Below are positions 1-9,379 of a DNA stretch of 64,000 nt, in pieces (the stretch's first letter is position 1; every line of letters starts with the position of its first letter). A program made the translations under genes and the position numbers. The notes below the pieces were generated by a model. The model saw only the letters and a list, made by a program, of their open reading frames with translations. It did no database searches and was not told the DNA's origin. The stretch comes from Cherax quadricarinatus (taxonomy: Eukaryota > Arthropoda > Malacostraca > Decapoda > Parastacidae): assembly GCF_038502225.1 (NCBI RefSeq), contig NC_091374.1, positions 7,283,538-7,347,537 of the forward strand. Reading direction: 5' to 3'.

Positions 1-350
1 CTGATGAATGTAGCTACAGAAAGGGAGGGGAATGATTTTCTATTTTTTAGCTAACATACGTGTAAATTTTACCTTATTCCTAGTAATGACCCTCGTATTG
101 TAGATAGTCTTAATGACCCTCGTGTAGTAGATAGTCTTTTTAGTATGATAATAAGATGTTATCTTCATTGTAGAATAATAAGAAAATATTATAACCTTTA
201 TATTATAATAATAAGGTAAAAGGACCCCAATGGAAATAAGTCACTGTCTGACTTTTTTGGGTTATCCTAGGTTCTCTACACATATGCTGCTATGTACGAT
301 AATTCTATGTAACTGTATTTGTGTATACTTGAATAAACTTACTTACTTAT
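1..350 (+). mobile_element. LINE 3' end (cut by window edge), same family as the LINE at 17442-20781
   Basis: The stretch matches 20426-20780 almost base for base, from the last ~18 codons of the reverse-transcriptase ORF through the 3' UTR to the GAATAAA and the ACTTACTTACTT tail. The coding part is cut off by the window start. Only a handful of substitutions separate the two copies, so both are young. Family known from the second copy; truncation at the window edge says nothing about true length. Confidence 0.85.
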
Positions 351-1230
351 ATGCACCTATGTATACATACGAAAATGGACATCAGCAGATGTGTGTCAAC
401 GTTCGGTGAAGGTTTCTAGCGGAGTATGATCACTGGTCAAGACAGCAAGACACCAGCAGTCTGTGTAAGTCGCGGCATTCCGCTGAGGTTTCGACACATC
501 CTAGAAGAAACTAGTCAGTTGGAGGTTAATGTGGGGGTGGTAGGTAACCTTTCCTCAGACGCTCGTTAGTATATTTACTAGGAAACGCTAAATCCTTAGG
601 GAAACAGGAGGCAACACTTTTGGTCTAAGGCAGGGTAGATCCAGGTCCTTGGATCAGAGGCCTTCAGCAGCATTGAGATACCCCCCTTGAAGGGTACAGA
701 TGATCAGTGTCAGCCTAGCCGCCATGAACCCGTGATCTTAGTGTGTGCAAATACCGACCTTTAACTTGTAGTCTGCCCTTCAAGGCTGCTGCTGCTGCCT
801 TGGTGGGTGAAGGGCTTTCAATCCAAGGAATTAAAGCTACCTCCCCCTTCCATGGATCAAATATGATTACCTCCCACTATCCAGGCACTATATAACCCCT
901 GCGGGTTTACGACTACTCTGTGAATATTAATGTAAGTGACAGCCAAAATTAACATTAAGTGAACATTCTTATTATTATTACACAATGCTGTGCAACCCAT
1001 AAACGTTTAGCGCTTATTGGTCCTAATAAAATTAGGTTTATGGGAAACGTTAGATCAGCTGGGGTCAGATTACACCTGGTGAATGAGAGATTATCAAATT
1101 TGATCCAAGGAAAAGAGACGGATAGCTCCAATTCCTTGGATTAAGAGCCTTTGATTGGGACAGTGAATGGAGAAAACAAGCGGCTAGTGTTTAGTAGGAA
1201 TATTCTGCTTTATAACATGCCACCAGCTGA
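351..1230. other. No gene; dispersed-repeat fragments
   Basis: I see no credible coding region here. Two pieces recur elsewhere. 585-690 (GGGAAACAGGAGGC followed by a GGATCA motif) recurs at 59805-59895, with a looser relative at 1105-1165. 800-905 (GGAATTAAAGCTACC, then GGATCAAA, then CCCCTGCGGGTTTACG) is a copy of the family also seen at 4735-4815, 26530-26660, 61443-61640 and 63320-63440. The 61-codon ORF at 959-1144 is short, has no recognisable domain and is probably chance. Confidence 0.5.
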
Positions 1231-1236
1231 CTCTGT

Positions 1237-1281
1237 ACTCACCTGTTAGTGGTTGAGCGGGTCGAGTCTCTGCTCCTGTCC

Positions 1282-1283
<2 letters not shown>
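1237..1283 (-). repeat. Fragment of a LINE 3' terminus
   Basis: The stretch from TACTCACCTG to the CTCCTGTCCC block is a diverged copy of the 3' end of the minus-strand LINE at 1503-2204, which has TACTCACCTAG and CTCCTGGCCCC at the matching places. It lies directly against a TG microsatellite, as the larger copy does. Seen by direct comparison within the window. Confidence 0.5.
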
Positions 1284-1315
<32 letters not shown>

Positions 1316-1325
1316 TGTGTGTGTT
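1284..1325. repeat. (TG)n microsatellite
   Basis: An almost pure TG run with one T interruption. A second TG run lies at 1463-1504. Both abut LINE 3' ends. Confidence 0.9.
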
Positions 1326-1457
1326 AGGTTTGTCAGAAAACAGAACAAGTGTTTCCTGACGCGAGTTTCATTCGTATGATGACCCGCCGCTAGAGTTTTT
1401 GGTTATTTGGCCGAGGCCTTCCGCTGGCTTACCCGTCAACCTCTTTAAAAAATAGGC
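1323..1457 (+). mobile_element. Short two-hairpin SINE-like element (family A)
   Basis: The copy starts GTTAGGTTTGTCAG and ends in TTAAAAAATAGG. Other copies are at 18129-18290 (complete, with target-site duplication), 53214-53266 (truncated), 61971-62120, and a diverged one at 27138-27200. The consensus holds two hairpins, GTCAGGAAACA/TGTTTCCTGAC and GATGACC/GGTCATC. I do not recognise a tRNA head. It is probably a non-autonomous element moved by LINE machinery, because the 18129 copy has a 13-bp duplication. Confidence 0.7.
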
Positions 1458-1462
1458 TTTTG

Positions 1463-1467
1463 TGTGT

Positions 1468-1504
<37 letters not shown>
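1463..1504. repeat. (TG)n microsatellite at a LINE 3' end
   Basis: Near-pure TG repeat touching the 3' terminus of the minus-strand LINE that begins at 1503. It may have grown from the element's own tail. Confidence 0.85.
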
Positions 1505-1508
<4 letters not shown>

Positions 1509-2204
1509 CACCTAGTTGTACTCACCTAGTTGAGGTTGCGGGGGTCGAGTCCGAGCTCCTGGCCCCGCCTCTTCACTGATCGCTACTAGGTCACTCTCCC
1601 TGAGCCGTGAGCTTTATCATACCTCTGCTTAAAGCTATGTATGGATCCTGCCTCCACTACATCGCTTCCCAAACTATTCCACTTACTGACTACTCTGTGG
1701 CTGAAGAAATACTTCCTAACATCCCTGTGATTCATCTGTGTCTTCAGCTTCCAACTGTGTCCCCTTGTTACTGTGTCCAATCTCTGGAACATCCTGTCTT
1801 TGTCCACCTTGTCAATTCCTCTCAGTATTTTGTATGTCGTTATCATGTCCCCCCTATCTCTCCTGTCCTCCAGTGTCGTCAGGTTGATTTCCCTTAACCT
1901 CTCCTCGTAGGACATACCTCTTAGCTCTGGGACTAGTCTTGTTGCAAACCTTTGCACTTTCTCTAGTTTCTTCACGTGCTTGGCTAGGTGTGGGTTCCAA
2001 ACTGGTGCCGCATACTCCAATATGGGCCTAACGTACACGGTGTACAGGGTCCTGAATGATTCCTTATTAAGATGTCGGAATGCTGTTCTGAGGTTTGCTA
2101 GGCGCCCATATGCTGCAGCAGTTATTTGGTTGATGTGCGCTTCAGGAGATGTGCCTGGTGTTATACTCACCCCAAGATCTTTTTCCTTGAGTGAGGTTTG
2201 TAGT
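1503..2204 (-). mobile_element. 5'-truncated LINE: C-terminal part of reverse transcriptase and 3' UTR
   Basis: The minus strand encodes ~205 codons ending at 1586. They carry LINE C-terminal landmarks: EKDLGVSI at the truncated start, YVRPILEYAAPVWNP, LEKVQRFATRLVPEL, and VVSKWNSLGSDVV near the end. These are typical of CR1/L2/Jockey-group non-LTR elements downstream of the catalytic FADD box, which is absent here. After the stop, a GC-rich 3' UTR ends in two copies of an ACTAGGTGAGTACA-type 14-mer next to a CA run. The 5' break lies against the long TG/GC-rich tract at 2205. It cannot encode a working enzyme. Clade assignment is uncertain. Confidence 0.85.
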
Positions 2205-2240
2205 CTCTGTGTGCGCGTGTGTGTGTGCGCGCGCGCGTGC

Positions 2241-2321
<81 letters not shown>

Positions 2322-2390
2322 TGCGTGCGTGTGCGTGCTTCTGCATGTGCGTGCGTGTGCGTGCTTCTGCATGTGCGTGCGTGGTGTGTT
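2205..2390. repeat. Long (TG)n tract with GCGC and TGCG variants
   Basis: Alternating purine-pyrimidine sequence: TG dinucleotides with embedded CGCGCG and CGTGCG blocks, and two copies of a GTGCTTCTGCATGTGCGTGC segment on the right. Such tracts can adopt Z-DNA (established knowledge). The Val/Cys- and His/Thr-repeat ORFs across it are artefacts of the repeat. Confidence 0.9.
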
Positions 2391-2679
2391 GCGAGGCTGT
2401 ATAGTGTGTCGCTGCTGCTGTGTACGAGGTTGTCGAGGAAGTAGCAGAGGTCTTGGTCAAAAACCAGGTTTTGAAACTAGTTAGTTACGTGTGTTAATAT
2501 TGTATCTGTCAGCTTCAGTAAGTTTAGTACCGTTCAAAGGGAAACGAGGTGTCCAGATGATAGTGAAGGGCTCTTGATTTTAGGTAATGGGGCTATTTAG
2601 ACTTTCGGTGTAAATAAACTTCCCTCACTACGCATTTATCAAAACTTGCGCCAACACACGCTGTAATGCCTGTTGAAGG

Positions 2680-2945
2680 TTTCATGATAAGATTAAATAA
2701 AGAGGATATAAATAAGGTGGTGAATGTATCTAGCCAAGACAGGACTCGCAGCAATGGATACAAGCTGGACAAATTTATATAGATAAACGTTATGTGGTTT
2801 ACCAACAGAGTTATAGATGAATGGGACGAACTCCCAGGTAGCGTCATTAAGGGTTAAATACTTTTGGATAGTTTTAAATATATATGCTTGATTTGTTCAT
2901 GAAACACGTACCCAGTAGACCTCCCTCAGTGTTCCTTCATTCTTG
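2680..2945 (+). pseudogene. Decayed LINE reverse-transcriptase C-terminus
   Basis: Plus-strand reading gives TRSNGYKLDKF, then after a stop FTNRVIDEWDELPGSV, then another stop and LLDSFKY. This series (basic patch, NRV..W..LP..V, then SFK) is the standard end of CR1/Jockey-type RT proteins. At least two in-frame stops make it dead. Its ends are not clear. Confidence 0.65.
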
Positions 2946-3026
2946 TGTTCTTAGGTCTTACTAGTTTAAAGGTTATCAGTACAAATTAGCGCAGTGAAAA
3001 AAAGTATTAATTGCATTTTTATATCA

Positions 3027-3141
<115 letters not shown>

Positions 3142-3631
3142 CAAATTAAAAATAAAACCTTTTTATTTTCTAAAAAGTACAATATATTTTGCTGTGTGCT
3201 TCGGTATTTTAAAATTATTTTTATTTTTAAATAAATAACCCCAAAGTATTCTAATAGTATGTAACAGGTCAATTATGTAAGACCCGTATCAGGAAACACT
3301 TGTCCTGCTACCTAATGAATAAAACAAGAGTCGGCAGGACAGTGTCCTGACGAGCAATGTAAGAAATATCTTGGTGTGCGTTAAGTATCTTAGTATATAT
3401 ACACGTAGAGTTTAATCAGAGTACGTCCATATTTGGGATTAAAGTGTTTTCAGTTGGTGGTGAACAGGTGACATGCAGCTTTAATATCCCTCGTGTCGAT
3501 AACCTTTAACCTCAGTAAAAGAACCATCTCTAATTTTAATATTTAGTCTTCCTAGGTAACCACCCAGGGAGGTACTACCGTCTTCTCGAGTGAGTGTAAA
3601 ACGGAAGCCTGTAATTGTTTTACATGATGGT
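3142..3631. other. No recognisable feature
   Basis: AT-rich sequence with no long ORF, RNA gene or clear repeat that I can support. It ends at the target-site duplication of the ribozyme-bearing element at 3645. Confidence 0.4.
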
Positions 3632-3676
3632 AGGATTGCTGGTGATTGAGACACTTATGCAGCATATGGGAATCTT

Positions 3677-3722
3677 TATTCAGGAAACGTTTCGCCACAC
3701 AGTGGCTTCATCAGTCCAATAC
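3677..3722 (-). ncRNA. Hammerhead-like ribozyme, family 2, inverted copy
   Basis: On the minus strand: GTATTGGA (stem I 5' arm), CTGATGA, A, GCCAC-TGT-GTGGC (stem II), GAAA, CGTT, then TCCTGAATA (stem I 3' arm). All conserved core positions of a hammerhead are present. Stem III is reduced to self-complementary ACGU. Confidence 0.65.
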
Positions 3723-3790
3723 AAAGAGGAAGGCGTAAGGAGAGGAGGAGTATGAGGTAATCAGTCCCTCGGCCTGGAGCCTTCCTCTTT

Positions 3791-3836
3791 GTATTGGACT
3801 GATGAAGCCACTGTGTGGCGAAACGTTTCCTGAATA
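3791..3836 (+). ncRNA. Hammerhead-like ribozyme, family 2, first direct copy
   Basis: GTATTGGA at 3791-3798, CTGATGA at 3799-3805, one extra A, stem II GCCAC/GTGGC with a TGT loop at 3807-3819, GAAA at 3820-3823, CGTT at 3824-3827. The predicted cut is between 3827 and 3828. The 3' arm TCC(TG)AATA pairs with TATTGGA. ACGU cannot close on itself as a hairpin but is self-complementary, so activity would need a dimer, as known for small Penelope-associated hammerheads. The extra A between the core and stem II departs from the textbook consensus. Confidence 0.65.
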
Positions 3837-4046
3837 AAGATTCCCATATGCTGCATAAGTGTCTCAATCTTCAACTTGTCGGTTTTTCAAACCATTCATC
3901 ACAACTGTCAGACACTGCAGCATCATGGGATCTTGTTACAAAGAATTCTTCAACACTTGTTCAACCTTTGGACGAAGACCTACTTCGACTAGTGGATGGT
4001 ACCACTATGACCCCGCCTCCGCCTGCTTCACCTCACCTCACTACAG

Positions 4047-4054
4047 TATATAAG
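4047..4054 (+). promoter_or_regulatory. TATA-like box upstream of the family-2 ribozyme
   Basis: TATATAAG, 115 nt before the second direct hammerhead. The satellite monomers have TATTTAAG in the equivalent place, and both are followed by the shared CCAGGCCGAGGGACTGA motif. This agrees with a promoter inside the repeat; not tested. Confidence 0.45.
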
Positions 4055-4168
4055 CCACGTCTACGGCCCTATGCTGTACATTCTACAAGATTGATGGACT
4101 GAACACATCGACTCCAGGCCGAGGGACTGATTACCTCATACTCCTCCTCTCCTTACGCCTTCCTCTTT

Positions 4169-4214
4169 GTATTGGACTGATGAAGCCACTATGTGGCGAA
4201 ACGTTTCCTGAATA
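4169..4214 (+). ncRNA. Hammerhead-like ribozyme, family 2, second direct copy
   Basis: Same motif as 3791-3836 except that the stem II loop is TAT. The predicted cut is between 4205 and 4206, so cleavage at both direct copies would release a 378-nt RNA. Confidence 0.65.
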
Positions 4215-4479
4215 AAGATTCCCATATGCTGCATAAGTGTCTCTATCTTCAACTTGTCGGGTTTTCAAACCATTCATCACACAGGATTGCTGGTGTATTT
4301 TTTTTCTGTCTTATAAACGTGCGAGATTTCAGGTACGTCTTGCTACTTCTACTTTCACTTAGGTCACACTATACATGCATGTACAAGCATATATATGCAC
4401 AAACCCCTCTGGGTTTTCTTCTATTACCTTACTAGTTCTTGTTCTTGTTTATTCCCTGTTATCTCCATGGGGAGTTTTA

Positions 4480-4660
4480 ACAGAATTCTTCCTCCGCAAG
4501 CCATGCGTGTCGTAAGAGGCGACTAACATGCTGGGAACAAGAGGCTAGTAATCCTTCTCCTACTGTATACATTATTAAAGTTAAAAAGAAACTTTTTTTT
4601 TTCTTTTTGAGCCACCCTGCTCCGATGGGATACTGCCAGTTTGTTGGAAGACAATATATT
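4480..4660 (+). repeat. Retroelement 3'-end fragment
   Basis: A block with GCAAGCCATGCGTGTCG, GGCGACTAACATGCTGGG and then TTCTTTTTGAGCCACCC resembles the 3' region of an abundant arthropod retroelement. Its last part is related to the CTTTTTCGGGCCACC motif in the RTE-like copies at 51482-52264 and 60000-60790. No coding capacity. Recognition is partly from memory. Confidence 0.4.
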
Positions 4661-4734
4661 TTTGAAACTATAGCTTTAACAGAGGTGTAATGAGACTTAT
4701 ACGGCTTGTCCAGCACAAATTGCAACCCTATACC

Positions 4735-4815
4735 GTCGATTATCACTTAGGTACCCGCAGCGCTGTATGACCCTGGTAGGTTTAGCGCTTCCTTTTTATT
4801 ATAATAATCACTAAG
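4735..4815 (+). repeat. Dispersed repeat (family C) fragment
   Basis: GCTGTATGACCCTGGTAGGTTTAGCGC followed by an AT-rich tail matches the other family C copies in this window (800-905, 61443-61545, 61555-61640, 63320-63440). No tRNA head seen. Confidence 0.5.
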
Positions 4816-4837
4816 GTACCTAACTGGGAAATTTGCC

Positions 4838-4925
4838 CATTTGTCATCGAGTCCTGTAATAGAACCCAGATCCTTTACTTGTGAGCCGAGCCCTCCACCA
4901 CTGAGCTACAGACCCCTCGGACAGA
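4838..4925 (-). mobile_element. tRNA-derived SINE head fragment
   Basis: On the minus strand, TCTGTAGCTCAGTGGTGGAG resembles a tRNA A box and GGATCTGGGTTCTATTAC a degraded B box, with CTCACAAG in the anticodon-loop region. The acceptor stem is not preserved. This is a SINE relic rather than a working tRNA gene. Confidence 0.5.
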
Positions 4926-5159
4926 CAGAGCTGGTGGCTGGTTCAGAGAGGACCAGAGGGCTAGGTAAGGCTGAGCAGGCTCAACAACAGCCAACACCTT
5001 CCTCCTCACAACACACAAACACCAAAAAAATTAAACTGGTTTGCATGATCTTTAAGCAACACGGGAGGGCCGGACTCCTGAACCAGTCTTAGTGGTATGT
5101 ACGGCCACATGGCTTAAGAAGATGATTGTGTCCAAGATAACCTTGTATCTGTTGTAGAA

Positions 5160-5640
5160 CATTCTACGCACAACTGAAAGGACCTGGGTTCAGTTCCGGG
5201 CGAGGCGAAATGTATAGGCAAAATTATCTTAATTCCTGCTGGCCATGATCGTAAATGGTTGAAACCTAGTATACAATACCGACAAGTTTAGAAAATGACT
5301 CGTGTAAATAATTAAGACATTTAATAGGAAATATTTTTGTTCTGGGACTTTTTTTCTTGTTCTTATGACCATAGACATCACCAAGGTCCCAGGAAATGTT
5401 TTCTGACCATAAGTGTTTGCACATGACACTGATCACTAAGCAGTAAATAGGTATCTAGTTGTTAGTTGACTGTTGTGGGTCACATCCTAGGCTGGGCGAG
5501 ATGTACAGGTAATTTAAAAGTGAAAAAAAAAAATACGTGCTCTCCCTTTGCACCAGGCAGTAAATATATATTATGTTGTGGGTCTCATCCTAATGGAGGA
5601 CCTAAGAACCTCAGTGGAAATAAGCCGCACTGTTTTTTTT
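5160..5640 (+). repeat. Degraded SINE pieces
   Basis: GGACCTGGGTTCAGTTCCGGGC at about 5180 resembles a tRNA B box. Later pieces (GTGGGTCACATCCTAGG near 5475 and a GTGGGTCTCATCCTAATGG-type block near 5578) match the tail of the well-preserved SINE at 58795-59050 (GTGTGGGTCGCATCCTGGG). The copy is broken and contains homopolymer runs of A, T and G. No gene. Confidence 0.45.
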
Positions 5641-5984
5641 TTTTTTTGGGGGGGGAGGGGTTATTTTGGTTATTAACCCTCCTGGGTTAATAATCCGATA
5701 ACGCTGTCTTCTGAAGCCTATTCACTTCAGTAACCACATCGCACACCTTGAGAATAGAATTTTTTTGCTTCTAAAGCCTTTCCTGTAGTTTTTCACGACT
5801 AGTTTTTAGTGGGATTGATAAAGCTTATGTTGAGGGGATGATTGCTTTTTTTTGTAGTTTTATTTGGGTTAAAGCCTATTGCTTGTACATGTGTGACTGA
5901 GGCAGGAATTGACATGTATTCTATCATCAAAAATATTTTAATCTTTACAGTAGGAATCGAAGTAAACCCGTTCTTATAGTACTT
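5641..5984. other. No recognisable feature
   Basis: AT-rich sequence without a domain-bearing ORF or a repeat that I can match. Confidence 0.35.
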
Positions 5985-6190
5985 CTTGATAGTGTCAAAT
6001 ATTCCATGAAACACTCAGATACTCTTAAATATGTCTCACATACTCCTTAATAGTTCCAGATACTACTTAACAATCTCAGATACTTCTTGATAGTCGTAGG
6101 TACGCTTTGATAGTCCAGATACTCCTTGATAGTCCCGGATACTCCCTGATAGTCCCAGATAATCCGTGACAGTCCCAGATACTCCCTAGC
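5985..6190. repeat. Degenerate ~20-bp tandem repeat
   Basis: About ten imperfect units around AGATACTCCTTGATAGTCCC. Units diverge to the left and are most alike near 6110-6180. It lies just before the CA tract. Confidence 0.75.
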
Positions 6191-6215
6191 AAATAGCAGA
6201 TTGCTGTATCTACAG

Positions 6216-6328
<113 letters not shown>

Positions 6329-6830
6329 CCTGCAGTTATCAGGACATCTGAATGACTGGTATACCATGTATATACTAAGGTATACGTGTGATTCGAACTG
6401 AGAAGACCTTTCATAGTTAACTAGACCACCACTGGACAAGATTATTAAAACTAAATCTGCCTGATAACAGGCTTTAATGATAACTTCAAACTGCAACACT
6501 ATGACAGTCTTACAAAAAGCTTCAGCCGTGGTACAGTATAGAGCCTATTTGACTACGCTATCGTCACTAAAAAGAGAATTTCACAGTTTGAGAAAGTACC
6601 AGAAACTTGTTGGGTGTTTTGAACCCACGACCACATTAGACACTGAGAAACTTGTATATGTAGTCTGTAAACATGGTCAAAGCTGCTTGTTATATATTTT
6701 CAAAAATAAAACCGGTTATCGTGAGACCAGACTAGACTCAAGTATCACTGTATCTTCTTGGACGAGAATTTTTAAATAATTTGTTCATTAATTTCTGTCG
6801 CCTTCTGGATGTAAAATAATAATAATAATA

Positions 6831-6877
6831 ATTTTCGAAACGTTTCGCCTCCACAGTAGACTTCTTCAGTCGAGTAC
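6831..6877 (-). ncRNA. Dispersed hammerhead-like relic (family 1 relative)
   Basis: The minus strand shows GTACTCGA, CTGAAGA, A, a stem II with mismatches (GTCTAC/GGAGGC), GAAACGTT, then TCGAA. Sequence out to 6925 still aligns with the satellite monomer (GAAGAGATGTGAGGACGATGTAA). The imperfect stem II suggests an inactive copy. A short AAT run abuts it on the left, and an ATT run abuts the left end of the satellite. Confidence 0.5.
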
Positions 6878-7205
6878 AGAAAAATTGATAAAAGCAGAAG
6901 AGATGTGAGGACGATGTAAGTTTATATCAGCATGATACAATGTTTGTACGACATTTAGTTGTGCATGCCAAAATCCATAGTTGTGCAGAGCTTTTCGGGC
7001 AGAAGACCTGTAGGGGTCACACAGTGTCTGGGGAACGCGAGGTAATAATGTTCAATCCCAAGGAGAGAGAGGTTTTGTAAGGCATTCTGGTGACGCCAGC
7101 TTTCGTATAAGTAGGCCATGTGTCCATATCTTAGAGGTTTGAATAATTCAGTATTGCAGCTTATGAGAAATATGTACTCAGTATTTGCTAATACAGTAAA
7201 CAGAC

Positions 7206-7660
7206 GATTATTTATAAGAAAGTGAAGTGTATGCATGGGGAAGTATAAGAAAGTGAAGTGTATGCATGGGGAAGTATAAGAAAGTGAAGTGTATGCATGG
7301 GGAAGTATAAGAAAGTGAAGTGTATGCATGGGGAAGTATAAGAAAGTGAAGTGTATGCATGGGGAAGTATAAGAAAGTGAAGTGTATGTAAGGGGAAATA
7401 TAAGAAAGTGAAGTGTATGCATGGGGAAGTATAAGAAAGTGAAGTGTATGCATGGGGAAATATAAGAAAGTGAAGTGTATGCATGGGGAAGTATAAGAAA
7501 GTGAAGTGTATGCATGGGGAAGTATAAGAAAGTGAAGTGTATGCATGGGGAAGTATAAGAAAGTGAAGTGTATGCATGGGGAAGTATAAGCAAATAAAAT
7601 ATATGCATTGGGAAGTAGAAAAAGTGAAATATATACATTGATAAGTATAAGACAGTGAAA
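7206..7660. repeat. 31-bp minisatellite
   Basis: About 12-13 near-identical 31-bp units (AAGAAAGTGAAGTGTATGCA plus TGGGGAAGTAT) to about 7598, then two decayed units to 7660. Because 31 is not a multiple of 3, minus-strand ORFs read through three phases and give His/Phe/Leu-rich proteins. I treat those as by-products. Confidence 0.95.
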
Positions 7661-9225
7661 TTTCACACATGTTGGTATTGCAAGTACTTGGGACGTTGAC
7701 CTGACATTGTGTGTTGCCAGTGACAGCTTTGTCACTGGACAAGGTATTTATACACATACACAAGCATATAGACTCATAATGAGTTGGGCTTGTGTTTATT
7801 ATATCAGTTATATAAAATTAGCAGGTTATGCAATGGTAACAGGTATATTTTAGGCTTATGGAGTAAAAACAATGGTAACTCCAACCTAACATGACTTAGA
7901 ATTTAATCCCAATTTAGGTTAGGATAGACTGGATAGCAACTTCTATCCCATAGACCGAAAAATACAATTGTCCATTCCACAACCCACTTTAATAAAGGAG
8001 ACCTTGCATAATAACCTCTCGATAACTTTAGAACAACCCCTAAATAATTACCATGAGTTTATTACTTTGTCATATAATTCACTTTATCAAATAATTACAA
8101 GATTTTAGAAGATGAAGAATCTCAACTGATCTTGTATGCTTGATTAAACATGTACCCTTGTGTTTCTTTACGTGATTTTACTTGAGCGAAATTTGCGAAG
8201 ACTTTTATGTGAATATCGAAAATCATTACCAGTAGTTATACACTCAATGTTAATTTTACGTAGACTTTGGTAGCGAGGTAGTCTTCAAGGTCTGCAGGTT
8301 CGGCTTCAAAACCGGTCAAGGACCGAGCAGACATGCACTGCTTGCTTGCTCTCTCTAGGTTTTAGCCACCAACTGGTCAGCTTTATGTCTGAGGATCTAA
8401 TAATCAGGAAGAACGAAGTGTGATTCTTGGTGTCTTCTTCCGTTTACAAGACATTTCCCATACCCTCCATCAGGTGACTAGTACCTCAGTGGTAGAGCGT
8501 GGATCTTGCATCCAAAGGGCTGCGTTGGATTTCTGCCAGACGAGACGTGTTGGCAGTGCCTTGCGCCTATTACCATTGTTCACCTAGTAGTAAAAAGGAG
8601 CCTGTGTGTTACCACTTGTGGCTGGCAGCTTGGAGGAGCAGTAATATACCTTAGGCCTGGGCTTTGAAATCAGTTAATTGGATAACTCTAGCCTGAAGGT
8701 TTAAAAATGCAATTCATTCTGCTTTGATTTGCGATTGACAACATTATGAATGTATCACACCTAAATATGAAAGATAACTAGCGCAATTACACATAAATTT
8801 AAACATAATCCTTTAAGAAATTTTATCATTTATGAAACTGACATAGTACAGTCAGTCAGTTGTCTATCATATGTTTATTCATGAGATGGTTAACCTGAAG
8901 CATTATTTTGTTGAAAATACTCTTTGTTTTAGCATTGCTTAAGGTAGTGGACCTAGATGCTAGCCAGTAAATGTATTCCTAAAATAGCGATTAGAGTAAA
9001 CTTTCATAGCATATTCCCCGAGATATATGTATACATGTATGTATATTTTTGTGTGCAGTGAGATACACCTCTTGGTTTATATGCACTGAAAAATACACCT
9101 CTTCGTGCATGAACAATTAATTTTCGAATAAATTATTTAGGTGATTATTCTCAACATTACCACCATCCGAATTTTTGATAGCTTCATAAATAACAAAAAA
9201 GGCACAATACCGTGACTGGAACGAT
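7661..9225. other. No gene; one SINE relic
   Basis: AT-rich DNA without supportable ORFs. The only recognisable piece is a tRNA-like block at 8470-8545: TAGTACCTCAGTGGTAGAGCG as A box and GCGTTGGATTTCTGCC as a weak B box. It is followed by a GTGTGTTACCACTTGTGGCTGG-type stretch to about 8640. Confidence 0.4.
8470..8640 (+). mobile_element. tRNA-derived SINE relic
   Basis: A-box-like CCTCAGTGGTAGAGCG and an anticodon-arm-like GGATCTTGCATCCAAAGG are followed by a weakened B box. The 3' part resembles SINE tails. The acceptor stem does not pair, so a functional tRNA is unlikely. Confidence 0.5.
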
Positions 9226-9354
9226 ACACAAATAACCCGCAAATAGAAGAGAGGAGCTTACGACGACGTTTCGGTCCGACTTTGTAAATGGTCCGAGTCG
9301 GACCGAAACGTCGTCGTTAGCTCCTCTCTTCTATCTGCGGGTTATTTGTGTGTG
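9226..9354. repeat. Fold-back repeat with GAAACGTCGTC arms
   Basis: Arms 9226-9281 and 9297-9354 are near-perfect reverse complements (56-58 bp, few mismatches) around a 15-bp centre. Each arm carries GTCGGACC next to GAAACGTCGTCG. GGACC-GAAACGTC resembles the second half of stem II and the 3' core of a hammerhead, but no CTGANGA box is present, so no ribozyme is called. A partial relative lies at 53146-53180. Confidence 0.8.
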
Positions 9355-9379
9355 TTGATAACTTCCTTTATCTTTCCTC

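Larger units (their letters stand above)
3647..3867. repeat. Long inverted repeat (arms ~88 bp) inside the family-2 element
   Basis: The left arm (about 3647-3735) is the reverse complement of the right arm (about 3778-3867), with near-perfect pairing around an asymmetric ~42-bp centre that holds the CTCGGCCTGG motif. Each arm carries one hammerhead copy, so the two are convergent. It could form a cruciform or long hairpin. Confidence 0.85.
3632..4295 (+). mobile_element. Retrozyme / Penelope-type non-autonomous element (family 2) with 13-bp target-site duplication
   Basis: A 638-bp insertion (3645-4282) is bounded by perfect 13-bp direct repeats, AGGATTGCTGGTG, at 3632-3644 and 4283-4295. 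Inside are three copies of a hammerhead-like motif: one inverted (3677-3722, minus) and two direct (3791-3836 and 4169-4214, plus), with a 378-bp period between the direct copies. A TATATAAG box (4047-4054) lies 115 nt before the second direct copy, and AATAAA lies in each 3' arm. An inverted partial copy at the 5' side followed by tandem terminal repeats is the known shape of Penelope-like insertions. No RT or GIY-YIG ORF is present, so movement must depend on enzymes supplied elsewhere. The duplication is seen; the class is inference. Confidence 0.8.

Noticed and set aside
2142..2444. His/Thr- and Val/Cys-repeat proteins across CA/TG tracts (also 6047-6499, 47337-47597, 46291-46566)
   Set aside because: Pure translation of dinucleotide microsatellites.
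6955..7763. Long His/Phe/Leu-rich minus-strand ORFs
   Set aside because: They arise from the 31-bp minisatellite read in successive phases.
9226..9354. Intact hammerhead in the fold-back repeat
   Set aside because: The GAAACGTC half is present but no CTGANGA box lies before stem II on either strand.
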